Below, one piece after another: positions 53,170 through 64,000 of a stretch of 64,000 nt of DNA. The stretch covers positions 16,288,181 through 16,352,180 of the forward strand of contig NC_092657.1 of NCBI RefSeq assembly GCF_032118995.1, read 5' to 3'. A model generated the notes under the pieces. It had not been told where the DNA came from and made no database searches. It saw only the letters and a list, made by a program, of their open reading frames with translations. The position numbers and the translations under genes were made by a program. Every line of letters begins with the position of its first letter. Within the stretch, counting starts at the first letter, position 1. This DNA comes from Asterias amurensis (Eukaryota > Echinodermata > Asteroidea > Forcipulatida > Asteriidae).

Positions 53170-53934
53170 AAAAGTCAATGGGAAACTTCACAACCATACA
53201 CAAGTCAATGGGAATGGACACAACCATACACAAGTCAATGGGAAACTACACAACCATACAAAAGTCAGTGGGAAACTACACAACCATACACAAGTCAATG
53301 GGAAACTACACAACCATACACAAGTCAATGGGAAACTACACAACCATACACAAGTCAATAGGACATTTAATACAACCATACACATGTCAATGGGAAACTA
53401 CACAACCATACACAAGTCACTGGACACTTCACAACAATACACAAGTCAATGGGAATTGACACAACCATACACAAGTCAATGGGAAACTACACAACCATAC
53501 ACAAGTCAATGGGAAACTACACAACCATACACAAGTCAATAGGAAACTACACAACCATACACAAGTCAATGGGAAACTACACAACCATACACAAGTCAAT
53601 GGGAACCTACACAACCATACACAAGTCAATGGGAAACTACACAACCATACACAAGTCAATGGGAAACTACACAACCATACACAAGTCAATGGGAAACTAC
53701 ACAACCATACACAAGTCAATGGGAAACTACACAACCATACACAAGTCAATGGGAAACTACACAACCATACACCAGTCAATGGGAAACTACACAACCATAC
53801 ACAAGTCAATGGGAAACTAAACAACCATACACATGTCAATGGGAAACTATACAACCATACACAAGTCAATGGGAAACTACACAACCATACACAAGTCAAT
53901 GGGAATATACACAGCCATACACAATTATGCGTGA
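53170..53934. repeat. Minisatellite array 3, about 25 copies
   Basis: Same unit, with the AGGACATTTAATACAACC variant near 53360 and the same last unit (GGGAATATACACAGCC) as the other arrays. Confidence 0.97.
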
Positions 53935-54178
53935 GATTTTTCAAAGCTCAACCCCCTCCCCCAATTTTTTTTTTCCAGTTTTAGGCCTTTCGAAATCGCC
54001 GCCCAACTTTTCTTTTCTTTATAAAAAACAAATCAGAAATTTAATTATGGACAAAAAAGTGTTCCAAAATGCATCAAAAACCTCTTCATAATAATTAAAA
54101 CTAACATGAGGTACACAGAATATGTTGATGGTTAATGTGGAGGTACGATTGTGTCAGATTATTTCCTTCCAAACTAAC
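53935..54178. repeat. Spacer 4, not followed by an array
   Basis: Spacer sequence to TTCCAAACTAACAAAAAATTG, after which unique sequence begins. Confidence 0.9.
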
Positions 54179-54608
54179 AAAAAATTGACTAAAAATGATG
54201 TCCAAATACCTCCGCTCACTTCCTCTGCCTGTTGTGTCTTCGCTAGTGGAGCGCATTTAACGAGTTTGCTATGTGAATCGGGAAACGCTTATTGCGCTCA
54301 GCCGAATTTTAGTTGAACCTGCTGGAAGAGGAAAAGCGTGCGCAATCTGCAAATTTGTGCTCTGTTTGTACAAAAAAATGATGATTCTGATAAACTGCGT
54401 GCAGTCTGAAGATTGTGCAAACATTGTGGATTGCGTTTTTGTTTACACGAGCGCGATTTGGCAATGCATGACGTAAATTTTTATTTTTTCCCCGGTCTGG
54501 CCCCGATGCGTGAGAAAATGGTTGCTCTGCGTGTGAGCGTGAGACAGAGCCCAAATGCGTGAGTCTCACGCCTAATGCGTGGGTCTTGGTAGGTCTGGTT
54601 TCTAGAAG
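54179..54608. other. Sequence with TGCGTGAG motifs after the minisatellite
   Basis: ATGCGTGAG-type motifs at 54507-54585 (GTGAGTCTCACGC, TAATGCGTGGGTC) echo the spacer start, so this may be the end of the same parent repeat. Confidence 0.4.
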
Positions 54609-54741
54609 TATGCATAAGGTACGTCGTCTAACCCAAAACGAGGTGGGCGCAGCCACTGCAAGTAGTGGCGGACGTGCGAAGAAGCTTCATTTTGGGTTAG
54701 AATTATGACGCCATGCATAAATATTGAGAGAGGCGTATAAC
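54609..54741. mobile_element. Foldback MITE (CACCCAAAATGAGG family), copy 2
   Basis: CTAACCCAAAACGAGGTGGG to TTCATTTTGGGTTAGAA, then CATGCATAAATATTGAGAGAG. Related to 2791-2976. Confidence 0.65.
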
Positions 54742-54792
54742 ACCCTCACCCACATTACATTTCGAAATATTTGTGTAAAGGATTTTCATCAT

Positions 54793-54829
54793 CTAGCGGG
54801 GTGCCGCGCAAAGCGCGGCATCCCGCTAG
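54793..54829. repeat. Compact GC-rich hairpin
   Basis: CTAGCGGGGTGCCGCGC, loop AAA, GCGCGGCATCCCGCTAG: 16 of 17 positions pair. It lies about 60 bp upstream of the lectin pseudogene ATG. Confidence 0.8.
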
Positions 54830-54891
54830 TAATGATAATATCGTTTACAACGTTGTTTGTATCAAGGGCCGATACAATTGAAGTTACAAGT

Positions 54892-55403
54892 ATGTTGTTA
54901 CTTGTGACCTTAATAATGTCAACTGTGTTGCTAAATACTTCTTGTTTTGGAGTGGCTGCATCACAAAATCAGCAATGTTCTACTTTTATCAGTGACGACT
55001 CATCATGTCCGGAGTCTTGGCATTACTGGGGAATCTCATGCTACAAGAAAACTGAGACAAGATGTACCTGGTCAAGGGCTAGAGACGAGTGTATAAACCT
55101 AGGTGGTGTTCTGGCGGTACCAAGCTCTGATCAAGAAAACGAGTTCACTTTGCAATTATCCGATGAGATAGTATGAATCGACTGTAATGATCGAGAGGTG
55201 GAAGGGAGATGGAAGTGCAAAGAGGGTAAGGTGGAGGTCGCTTACAGAAACTGGAACCCTAACGAACCGAATAACAAGGGAGATGAAGATTGTGCTGCCT
55301 TCCATACTACGTTGTTGAGAAACCGGCAATGGACTGACTTGAATGCAGCAGACTAGTGAGAGCTCTTTGCAAAATGGCTGGCAGACCAGTCCTTCACGCG
55401 TGA
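54892..55403 (+). pseudogene. C-type lectin 3, recently inactivated
   Basis: A full-length copy of the lectin gene from the ATG (MLLLVTLIMSTVLLNTSC leader) to the TGA after VLHA. The domain is recognisable end to end: CPESWHYWGISCYKK, EPNN, WTD and ALCKMAGRP-like. Two faults are seen: the TGG of the invariant WIDC motif is TGA at 55174, and one G is missing near 55340 just after WTD. Both lie in the last half, and most of the sequence is close to lectin 1, so the loss looks recent. The shared upstream block is absent; the minisatellite region lies upstream instead. Confidence 0.88.
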
Positions 55404-56900
55404 ACAAATTTAAGATCAAAGCTTTGAGTCCTTGTACGAAAAACAAATACTTACATGTTCGATGACTTAATCGGAAAGGTTTTGAGAAGAGTATTGACAT
55501 GTGTTTTGCTTGTATGATGATTGTTAAATACATGAGGTTCAACAAACTGACACTGCGTTCACCATATGCGTTGGTGGCAACAGTTAGAATATCAAGGTTG
55601 TCTTTGTTTGCAGAACACAGGTTTCTTGAAAGGTATTGTGGTAAGCAGATCACTATTAAAGTAACTTCAGTATCACTTAAGACTTACCGGGAAAACAAAA
55701 AAAAACATTTGGAAAGAGGCAATAGTCGTGTGCCTAAATGTTGGCTGTACTTGATTGTTTTATAATCCAAACATATATAACACAATTAATCGACGCATGG
55801 TGGCGTGCTATATTGTGCACCCCATCTCATCACGTCGATCTAAAATTAGTCACGGCGAAATGTTTCTTTCCCCATTACATTTTTATGAATTAATAGCAAC
55901 TGCCCATTGTACAGGTTGATCTTGCAATTTAAACAGGTTTGTTCGACCATCTGATGTGTACTATTTGTACGTACGATGTGTCAACCTTTCCGTGCATGCC
56001 AGATTCTTAGTGAGAAATTTGTCTTTATAAGTGAAAGCTAATTGACCTTAATACTTTGTAATGTTTTCAATAACAGCTGCGTCTGAAACCAGTCTCTGTG
56101 CTCGAGATTTGTTTTATTTTTCCTGAAATTTTTCTGAGTTCGTTTCGTATTAAAATAAAATCACTGGGTTTGTTTTGTGAAACAAGTTCACACACTGCGC
56201 AATTGCGGCTTTATTGACGACGGAAATATTATGGAAGACACTAGTGCAACAGGTGTTGCTTTGTTTACATCTTTATGTCAATTTAGTAAGAAATAAATTT
56301 CAATTTGGGTTTTAAGTGTTGGCGGTGTTAGTCTTATAGATATGTAGCAAATAAAACAGTAACCATTAACGATTTTGTTGTAACGATGTGTAGCAGACAG
56401 TACTCAGAGACTTCATGAACATTTCAATTAGAGCCAGAAAAGTTATAAGAAATGGGATAACGGTGGTACTTTGCTTAGATCATCTCAGACAAGAATTCAG
56501 TAGACACTGGTGCAAAATTGGTTGCTTTTATGTGATGTTAGTCTAATAGACATTTATTAAAAAATCAATAACCATTAATATTTATGTTGTAACGGTGTTT
56601 ATCAGACAGTACTCAGCGACTTCATGACGTTCCAATTACAGCCAGAATAGTTACAAGAAATGCGATACGGTGGTACTTTGCTTAGATTATCTCATACAAA
56701 AATTGCTAGATTCAGTAGACACTAGTGCAACAGTGGTTGCTTTGATCACCTCTTGTGTTAATTCAGTGAATACAATTTGTTACATTAGTGTTGGTGACGT
56801 CAGTCTTACAGATATATATAAAACAAACAGATAATGTTTATTCGAATTGCTGTTTTAATGTTGCTGTAGCAGACAGTACTCACATATTTCATCAAATTTA
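55404..56900 (+). repeat. Lectin 3'-flank duplication, reference copy
   Basis: Matches 63803-64000 (TTGAGAAGAGTATTGACATG, GTTCAACAAACTGACACTGC) and 40724-41900. It lacks the two transposons found in the lectin 1 flank. The CAGTAGACACT...TTGCTTT unit recurs three times at 56240, 56510 and 56710. Confidence 0.8.
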
Positions 56901-57059
56901 TAGTCAATTATTTTCAAACAATTGCAATGATGGTCATAAATTATCTCTTTCTTTTAAAAAAAAAAATGAATGCTTTCAGGTTTTCACCAGGGTTGCGATT
57001 GTTTTCACCACATGCTTGTTTTAATTGCTGTAATCCAAATTAATCAATTTGGTGCTTAG

Positions 57060-57960
57060 TTTTTAAAATTGTATTTCCTCGGTTTTGTACATTATGTCAG
57101 GCAGAAATTAGAAAAGAATAGGGAACCACCAACATGAACTTAATAAAGAATATCAAACTGAAACTAGAAATGTTTTCATGTCACGAAAAAAAAAAAAAAA
57201 AAATCTTTTTCAGTCAAAATGAGAACACATTGGTTAGGTTGTTAAATTGTGAGTAATTAAAGTGAAAATTGTGAGTTATTGAAGTTTTAAACTTAACTTT
57301 AAAAAGTGATTGATTCAGTTTAATGTATCATGTAAAGAGACTCCATGCACTTCGAATTTACTACTTAAAGGCACCTGCAACTATTGGTAATTTCTGAAAA
57401 TAACTGTTAGCAATGTAGGGGTAAAATATAAAACATAGTGAGAAACGGCTCCCACTGAAGTAACATAGTTTGGAGAAAAAGTTAATTTATCACTCAAAAA
57501 AATAAAATCCTTCAAACTAAAGCCTTTTATTCGGCATCTGAAAGCACACAAAGTAGAGCAACAAGGGTGTTTTTCTTTTATTATTCTCTTGCAAAGTCGA
57601 TGACCAATTGAACTCAAATTTCCACAGATTTGTTATTTTATGCATATGTTGGGATAAACCAAGTAATAATACTGGTCTCTGACAACAAACGTGCCCAGTG
57701 AATTTAAACAGTTTGTTGCATGGTTGACACTATTTACACCAATAAACTTGTATTTGGTAAGTTGGAACTATTTAAAGCACTTGTTGGAGTGAGTTGAAAC
57801 TATAAAGGCACTAAACTTGATATTTTAATAATATATTCATATTGTAGGATGTAATAGTGTTATTGTGATTAAATTAATTTTGGAAAATGTGAACTTCACA
57901 ACAATAGACTTGCATCGCACAGCGGATGGATTTATTTGAACCCCAGGTAGCCTACACACA
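57060..57960 (+). repeat. Lectin-cluster duplication block, copy B3
   Basis: Third copy of the 42490 block; includes a P1-type MITE at 57366-57712 (AAAGGCACCTGCAACTATTG, CTTCAAACTAAAG hairpin). Confidence 0.75.
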
Positions 57961-57994
57961 ACACGTCCCGAAATTGCGGAGGTGTCGGGGAATG

Positions 57995-58990
57995 CGGAGC
58001 TTTATACAACACTAGTTTTCTGGTGATTGCACGGTATTGGGACTTGAGTCAAGTGTAGACGAGATAGGACGCTTTGTTTACGTGACGATTAGATTAGTTT
58101 ATTAAATTAAAAGGGAAGGTTTGCGCTTGGTATTACATCACTCTTCAAAGAATGGCAAAAAAAGCTTTTGGTGAAAAGTCTACAAAATTTGAGTCTGATT
58201 TGATTTGGTTCTCTCAGCATGCATCTGTTTTTATGACCCACAAATAGTGAATCCGAAAAACGCTACTGTAAGTAACGTTTATCGGGCGGTGTATATCAGA
58301 GATTGTTCATCCTGCGTGGACATTATTATTCATTATATCCCCAAAACGCAACCACCTTTTAAAATTAAACTTTCCATATGTTAGTTTTATTGAACACATC
58401 TTTACAATTAATTATTAGACATTCGAACGGTTCCAAAATCCCGAGACTGAGCCTTAAAATATCGCGGCCACGATTGATGTTGAAGAGATTTTACGTGATT
58501 TTAACTAGTTACGTTTTTCCCTTTCTGGCCAACACGTTACTTCAAAGTTTTATGCCGGCATCTTCTGTGGCTGACCCAAATACACGACGGCTGACGTCAC
58601 TACTGAGATATTGGTACTTGAATAGACTTATTTCTGGAGTAACCTTGGCCGTATCTTGTAGACTTTAATATCAATATGAAGCGACGTGACTTTAATTAGT
58701 TTCAGTTTATATCGATGGAAAGAGTTGGCTAAGGCGTTACCTTGATATTATATCCTGATTGTCAGTCCTTTGCCTTTGTCGATGGATTACAGATTTGTCT
58801 TACTCGTGAAACGTATAATTTTTTGGAGGCTAAATTGGGAACAATTGTATCTCATTTTCAATCGAGACAAAACACCAAACACGGGCCGTTTGTGGCTAAA
58901 GCTGATTGGTCTATAACGTCATTTCTAGAAATAGTGGCGTGTTAATGGTTAGACGGCAGTTGGTGTTCATGTTTATTAATAATTCATCAT
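57995..58990 (+). repeat. Lectin upstream duplication, copy C2, cut short
   Basis: Same order as 46590-48180 with an internal loss. It breaks off just after GGCGTTAGCCAATCAAAG at 58992-59009 and is followed at once by the next copy. Confidence 0.8.
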
Positions 58991-59014
58991 TGGCGTTAGC
59001 CAATCAAAGTGACG

Positions 59015-60190
59015 CTTTGTTTACGTGACGATTAGATAAGTTTGATATATTAAAAGGGAAGGTTTGCGTTTGGTATTACAATCACTCTTAAAAGAATGGC
59101 AACAAAAGCTCCTGGTGAAAAGTCTACAAGTTTCAGTCTGATTTGATTTGGTTCTCTTATCATATATCTGTTTTTATGGTCCACAAATAGTGAATCTGAA
59201 AAACGCTACTGTAAGTAACGTTTCTAGGGCGGTGTATAATCAGAGATTGTTCATCCTGCGTGGACATTATTATTCATTCCGGATTTTAGGTGATATCCCC
59301 AAAACGCAACCACCCTTTAAAACTGAACTTTCCATAATATGTTAGTTTTATTGTACATATATTTACAATTATTTATTAGACATTCGAACGGTTCCAAAAC
59401 CCCGAGACTGTGCCTTAAAATCTCGCGGCCACGACTGAAGTTGAAGCGATTTTACGTGATTTTGTCCTTCATATCCCTTCCTGGGTTCCGTATCCAAGCC
59501 TGTATGAGAACAAATTGACTTTTTGTCCCTTTAATTACCAACAAGTAACTTCATATTTTCATACCGGCAACTTCTGTGGCTGACCCAAATACACGACGGC
59601 TGACGTAACCACTGAGATATTGGTACTTTGGTAGACTTATTTCTGGAGTAACCTTGGCCGTTCCTTGCAGATTTTAATATCAAGGTGAAGCGACGTGACT
59701 TTAATTAGTTTCAGTTTGTATCGATGGGAAGAGTTGGTTGACGCGTTACCTTGACAACATTTCCTGTTTGTCAGTCCCTTACCTTTGTCGATGGATTTTA
59801 GATTTGTCTTACTCGTGAAACGTACAATTTTTTGGAGGCTAAATTGGGAAAGATTATATCTCATTTTCAATCCAGACAAGATACCAAACACGTGCCGTTT
59901 GTGGCTGTAGCTGATTGGTCTATAACGTCATTACAACAAATAGTGGCGTGTGAATGGTTAGACGGCAGTTGGTGTTCATGTTTATTCATAATTAATCGTT
60001 GGCGTTAGCCAATCAAAGTGTGCGCATTTCAGCAGGAGAAATCAAGATCCCAGGCGGTTGCGAAACAGAAATAGGAGATACTTCGTATGCAATGCAACCG
60101 TTTGGGTCGACTTTGTCTCTCTGAGAAGAACATTATTTGTACTAATGGAGAGCTGTACCTAACATCATACCGTGTACGAATAAATGCCAT
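59015..60190 (+). repeat. Lectin upstream duplication, copy C3
   Basis: Complete block leading into lectin 4: TTTGTTTACGTGACGATTAG, GGCAACAAAAGCTCCTGG, CGTTTCTAGGGCGGTG and the CCAAT core at 60009. Confidence 0.8.
59985..60125 (+). promoter_or_regulatory. Conserved upstream block of lectin 4
   Basis: CCAAT at 60009, GAAACAGAAA at 60062 and GTTTGGGTCGACTTTGTCTC at 60101. CCAAT is 559 bp before the ATG. Confidence 0.55.
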
Positions 60191-60567
60191 TGTGTACTGA
60201 TCTTCGCTGAAAACTATTAACAGCTTTTGTCAACAGCCAGAAGATTTTGACTCTACACAAACTTGTTTAGAACTCGTTTACCCAGTTGGACGTTGCCTCC
60301 GTAACTTCTTAAAGAAGAACGGATCTGCAATAGGCAAAGTCGTGTTTGAATTTTAGACATTCACACGATTACATACAAGTCAAAGCTGACTCTTAAATCT
60401 CAACGAAAAAGGTGCATCTACCAGACACACTTCGATTATCAACTTCAGCTACACTTCATGTTCTTACCGACAGCTATGGTTTAAAAGAAAAACAATAATT
60501 GATTATAGTTGAGTATAGACTCTACTCTGATGTGAAGAAACGATTTCTCCACAACGTGCCCATAAAC

Positions 60568-61089
60568 ATGAAGTATATTGTGTTTGTCATGTTATTGCTC
60601 ACTGCATTACTAGATAGCTCTTGCATTCGAGTGGTTGCATCTCAAGATCAGCAATGTTTTACTTTTATGAGTGACAGCACATCCTGTCCGGAGTCTTGGC
60701 ATTACTGGGGAAACTCATGCTACAAGATCACTGAGACGGCATTTACCTGGTCAGATGCCAAAGACGAGTGTAAACACATTGGGGGTGTTATGGCTGCACC
60801 AAGCTCCGATCAAGAAAACTATTTCATCGTAAACTTCATGCCAGAAGATAGCATTGTATGGATCGACTGTAATGATCTAGAAGTGGAGGGAAGGTGGAAG
60901 TGCAGAGAGGGTAACGTGGAGGTCGCTTACAGGAACTGGTATACTGGAGAACCAAACAACGCTGAAGGGGGTGAAGATTGTGCGGTCCTGGCTACGAAGT
61001 ATGCACATAATCGCCAATGGGATGTGAGTTGTAGTAGATTAGAGAGAGCCCTTTGCAAAATGGCTGGCGGACCAGTCCTTCACGTGTGA
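60568..61089 (+). CDS. C-type lectin 4, secreted, EPN with a shortened WND
   Basis: One exon, 173 residues. The frame is open from 60499, but the first ATG is at 60568 and opens a signal peptide (MKYIVFVMLLLTALLDSSC). Lectin domain about residues 40-163: CPESWHYWGNSC, WIDC at 98-101, EPN at 128-130. Where the others read W-N/T/H-D-V/L, this one reads RQWDVSC: one codon is missing, so W151 is followed directly by D152. The loop before it (ATKYAHNRQ) is also different. Calcium site 2 is probably impaired or rearranged while the fold cysteines are all kept. Closest to lectin 2 in the MPEDSIVWIDC loop and to lectin 5 in the leader. Confidence 0.9.
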   Translation: MKYIVFVMLLLTALLDSSCIRVVASQDQQCFTFMSDSTSCPESWHYWGNSCYKITETAFTWSDAKDECKHIGGVMAAPSSDQENYFIVNFMPEDSIVWIDCNDLEVEGRWKCREGNVEVAYRNWYTGEPNNAEGGEDCAVLATKYAHNRQWDVSCSRLERALCKMAGGPVLHV

Positions 61090-61870
61090 CAATTGCAGTA
61101 AACTGAAGTCATTGCAGTAAACTGAAGTCGTGGAGCGTGATGAAAAATTCCTTTGGCTCAAACGACATAAAATTTACTTTATAACAAAGTCATTTCGAGG
61201 GGTGATTTAACAAGATAAGTAACTACCTTAACCATCGCAAAAAAAAAATCGAAAAATGACTGCAATAAATTACTCAAAGTTGAACAGAGTCTTTGAAGAT
61301 TTGTCTTGAAACAACTTGTAGTCAACAGATTTGAGCTACTCATTGGACTACATGGGAAAAGGAGCCCATGTTCTGCGTGTCAATCCAAGATGATTTGGAA
61401 GAAGTCAAGAGCTGTGCATATCACATTGGGTTCTACTTGAGGTGTTCAGTCATAAAATACAAGTTTGCCTTGGCTGATATCAGAAGGAAACGAACGTGTA
61501 GTGTTGAATGTAAAAACCCAAATGGAAGGAGGATGTGGAAGTGAAAATACAGATGAGGTAAACTTCATCAGTTGAGACAATTGTGAGATAGAAATACTCC
61601 CGCATCTTATGACTCGGTAATTGTGTATGAATTAACAAAGTATAACACAAAAATATTAATCGTTAATATTGCAGCAAATGCGGTCAGTGTGGTTTGCCTC
61701 CACGCTACACCAAACTAGCCAAGTTTAGACAAATTTATTTTGTATTTGAGAAAGAAGCGCTTGTTCAATATCCGGGGATTTACTATGTAGGGCGCCACCA
61801 TGAGTGTCATGGCATTCATGGTAACAACAGTCTTAGCTCTCCGCTTTTAAAATTGACGTTTTATTGCCCG
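61090..61870. other. Lectin 4 3' flank
   Basis: ATTGCAGTAAACTGAAGTC is repeated twice after the stop (61094-61128). The rest is AT-rich with nothing recognised. Confidence 0.4.
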
Positions 61871-62253
61871 TTAAAGGCAGTGGACACTATTGGTAATTAC
61901 TCAAAATGATTATTGGCATAAAACTTTTCTTGGTGACGAGTAATGGGGAGAGTTTGATGGAATAAAACATTGTTAGAAACGGCTTCCTCTGAAATGCCAT
62001 AGCTTTCGAGAACGAAGTAATTTTCCAAAATTTGATTTCGAGTCCTCAGGTTTTGAATTTGAGGTATCGAAATCAACCATCTAAACGCACACAACTTCGT
62101 GTGACAAGGGTTTTTTTTCTGTCACTATTAACTCGAAACTTCGATGACCGTTTCAGCTCAAATTTCACAGGTTTGTTATTTTATGCATAGTTGAGATACA
62201 CAAACTGTGAAGACTAGTGTTTGACATTTACCAATAGTGTCCATTGCCTTTAA
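61871..62253. mobile_element. Complete P1 palindromic MITE
   Basis: CG-TTAA-AGGCAGTGGACAC to GTGTCCATTGCCT-TTAA. Confidence 0.87.
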
Positions 62254-62754
62254 ATTAGTATCGAACCGAAAGCCGATTAATTTAACAAAGCGCCAATATT
62301 GCTCTCAACTACTTTGTGGAATCGACCAATGGTTCCTTTGTTTTGTGTGTGGGAGCTGTGAGGTGCCAAATGGAGGCCAAAATATGAGATCGTTACTTCC
62401 CCGGGCGTGCTTTCAAGCTTTTTGAAAATCACACCATGACAAGATCTATAGAATCATAACGGAGTAACGGAGTACGTCATGTATTGGGAATCTAAATTAG
62501 TATCGAGCCCCCTTGTATTGTGTGGGCGGCGCGTGTGTTACGTAGGTGTACGCTGTGAGTTGCAAAATGGAAGCCGAAATGATCAATCTAAATTTCTCTG
62601 GGCGTGCTTTTTCAAGCATGTGAAGATCGTATTCATTATAACACCGCGAGCAGATCAATGTTCATTACGGAGTATGTGCATGGACGGAAATTACGTCGCA
62701 TCGTGTTGAACTTTTTGCACCGTAGCTGTCCTCGCTTCTGTGTGTTCATATTTT
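62254..62754. other. Intergenic DNA with an internal repeat
   Basis: TTAGTATCGA, TTGTGTGGG, GGGCGTGCTTT-CAAGC occur at 62262-62420 and again at 62498-62620, a diverged tandem pair of about 230 bp. Confidence 0.5.
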
Positions 62755-62895
62755 ATTCATGAGTCAATTAACAGTCTAGCCAATCAAAGTGTGCGCATTT
62801 TACAGACGATATCAGGCGGGCTGCGAAAAAGATAAAGGAGACTACAACTAGTCTGCGCTGCAACCGTTTGGGTTGACTGTGTCTATCTGGAAAGA
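62755..62895 (+). promoter_or_regulatory. Conserved upstream block of lectin 5, diverged
   Basis: AGTCTAGCCAATCAAAG (CCAAT at 62780), TGTGCGCATTTTACAG and GTTTGGGTTGACTGTGTC. The IRF-like site is changed to GAAAAAGATA. CCAAT is 513 bp before the ATG. Confidence 0.5.
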
Positions 62896-63292
62896 ACATC
62901 ATTCGTATTAACAGAGAGCTGTATCATATCTCATTGCGTGTAAGCTGCCATTTTGGGTGTTCATCTTCGCAGAACTGTTCATCGGTGCATCAACATAAAG
63001 TGTTCACCCAAAACAGTTGGTTTGTTTTCCTTCGTCACCTTCTATTATATGGAGAACGGACCTCCAATTGTTACAAGTTAACAGCTCATCTTTGTAGATT
63101 TTTTGGACATACACAGGTAGACGTCAAAACTGCAACTTTAATTATGAATGAAAAAATATGTAGTCTTATAGTAACATCAACCTGATGGGAAACACTTTTG
63201 GTGTGTCAACTTCAACTTCTTATCATCAAAACAAATATCATGGTTTAAAATTGGACAACTAATAACTGGTAGAAATACATAGCAGCGTCAAA

Positions 63293-63802
63293 ATGTATGT
63301 TTTGCTCCTCGTAACGTTCACTGCATTGCTAGATAGCTCTTGCATTCGAGTGGTTGTATCTCAAGTTCAGCAATGTTCTACATTTATGAGTGACGACTCA
63401 ACATGTCCACAGTCTTGGCATTACTGGGGAATATCATGCTACAAGATCACTGAGACGGCATTTACCTGGGCAGATGCTAAAGAAGAGTGCAGAAACCTGG
63501 GTGGCGTTCTGGCTGCACTAAGCTCCAATCAAGAAAATGAGTTTGTAGCGCATTTGGTTTCAGATGATTGGATGTGGATCGACTGTAATGATCTAGAGGT
63601 GGAGGGGAGATGGAAGTGCAGAGATGGTAACATGGAAGTTGCTTACACAAACTGGTATTCTGGAGAACCGAATAACGCAGGCGTAGGTGAAGATTGTGCG
63701 GTCGTAGCTACATGGGGAAACCAGCAATGGCATGATGTTAGTTGCAGCCGAAAGGAGAAAGCTATTTGCAAAATGGCTGGCAGACCAGTCCTTCACGTGT
63801 GA
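63293..63802 (+). CDS. C-type lectin 5, secreted, EPN/WHD type
   Basis: One exon, 169 residues, ATG at 63293 with leader MYVLLLVTFTALLDSSC. Lectin domain about residues 38-159: CPQSWHYWGISC, WIDC at 95-98, EPN at 125-127, WHD at 146-148. Histidine replaces the asparagine of WND. A short VSDDWMWIDC loop groups it with lectins 1 and 3 rather than 2 and 4. The C-terminus MAGRPVLHV is shared by the whole cluster. Secreted recognition lectin by family; ligand unknown. Confidence 0.9.
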   Translation: MYVLLLVTFTALLDSSCIRVVVSQVQQCSTFMSDDSTCPQSWHYWGISCYKITETAFTWADAKEECRNLGGVLAALSSNQENEFVAHLVSDDWMWIDCNDLEVEGRWKCRDGNMEVAYTNWYSGEPNNAGVGEDCAVVATWGNQQWHDVSCSRKEKAICKMAGRPVLHV

Positions 63803-64000
63803 ACAATTGAACATCAAAGCTTCGAGTCCTTGTACTTAAATGAAATCTTTGGGGAAACAAAAAGTAACTACTATTGTACAATGACTTAAACGGAAAGGTT
63901 TTGAGAAAAGAATTGACATGTGTTTTGCTTGTATGATGATTGTTAAATACATGAGGTTCAACAAACTGACACTGCGTTCATTATTATTATTATAGGTGGC
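63803..64000 (+). repeat. Lectin 5 3' flank, duplicated
   Basis: Closely matches 55404-55560, so lectins 3 and 5 share a recent common flank. The window ends inside it, after an ATT-rich stretch. Confidence 0.75.

Noticed and set aside
50827-53944. Long open frames on both strands through the minisatellite (such as repeated GNYTTIHKSM or TCVWLCSFPL)
   Set aside because: They follow from a 30-bp unit without stops in several frames; the same array is open in many frames at once, with no start context or domain.
55174-55176. TGA in lectin 3 as selenocysteine or programmed read-through
   Set aside because: All paralogs have TGG there, and a second fault follows downstream, so a pseudogene is simpler.

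Overview
The window is animal nuclear DNA: spliced genes with GT-AG introns, tRNA-derived SINEs, and many short foldback DNA transposons (MITEs). Single-exon secreted C-type lectins, a CNOT11 gene close to the human protein and an echinoderm-like repeat load suggest an echinoderm, probably a sea star. The species is an inference; no sequence here proves it.

Layout. (1) 1-809: a foldback made of GATCG motifs, then the presumed CNOT11 promoter. (2) 810-19017: CNOT11, 11 exons, plus strand, a complete 449-residue reading frame whose introns are almost filled with MITEs and SINEs. (3) 19018-28495: no protein gene recognised; a tandem SINE cluster, many MITEs, microsatellites. (4) 28496-33555: a five-exon gene for a secreted 198-residue cysteine-rich protein, read as an IGFBP-N-like domain followed by a Kazal-like domain. 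(5) 33556-38000: nested transposons and little else. (6) 38000-64000: a tandem cluster of C-type lectin genes, all on the plus strand and each with a single coding exon. It has four intact genes (39010, 44423, 60568, 63293), one recent pseudogene (54892) and one short relic (44144). Blocks of flanking DNA are duplicated with the genes, and some promoter-like blocks have lost their gene. A higher-order minisatellite (50717-54178; 30-bp unit, three arrays, four spacers) lies inside the cluster.

How the genes work together. CNOT11 is a core housekeeping subunit of the CCR4-NOT deadenylase. It has no evident link to its neighbours. The lectins look like an expanding innate-immunity or secreted-lectin family. 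All keep the EPN sugar-binding triplet, but the partner WND triplet varies (WND, WTD, WHD, and a W-D form one residue short), so ligand or calcium binding may be diverging. A conserved upstream block with a CCAAT box precedes three of the lectins; in two of its copies it also holds an IRF-like GAAACAGAAA motif.

The most notable non-genic pattern is a group of unrelated palindromic MITE families that all end TTAA-AG...CT-TTAA. They are often joined end to end, sharing one TTAA, and one fragment appears to supply the 3' splice site of CNOT11 exon 7. All coordinates were read by eye; repeat borders may be off by several bases.
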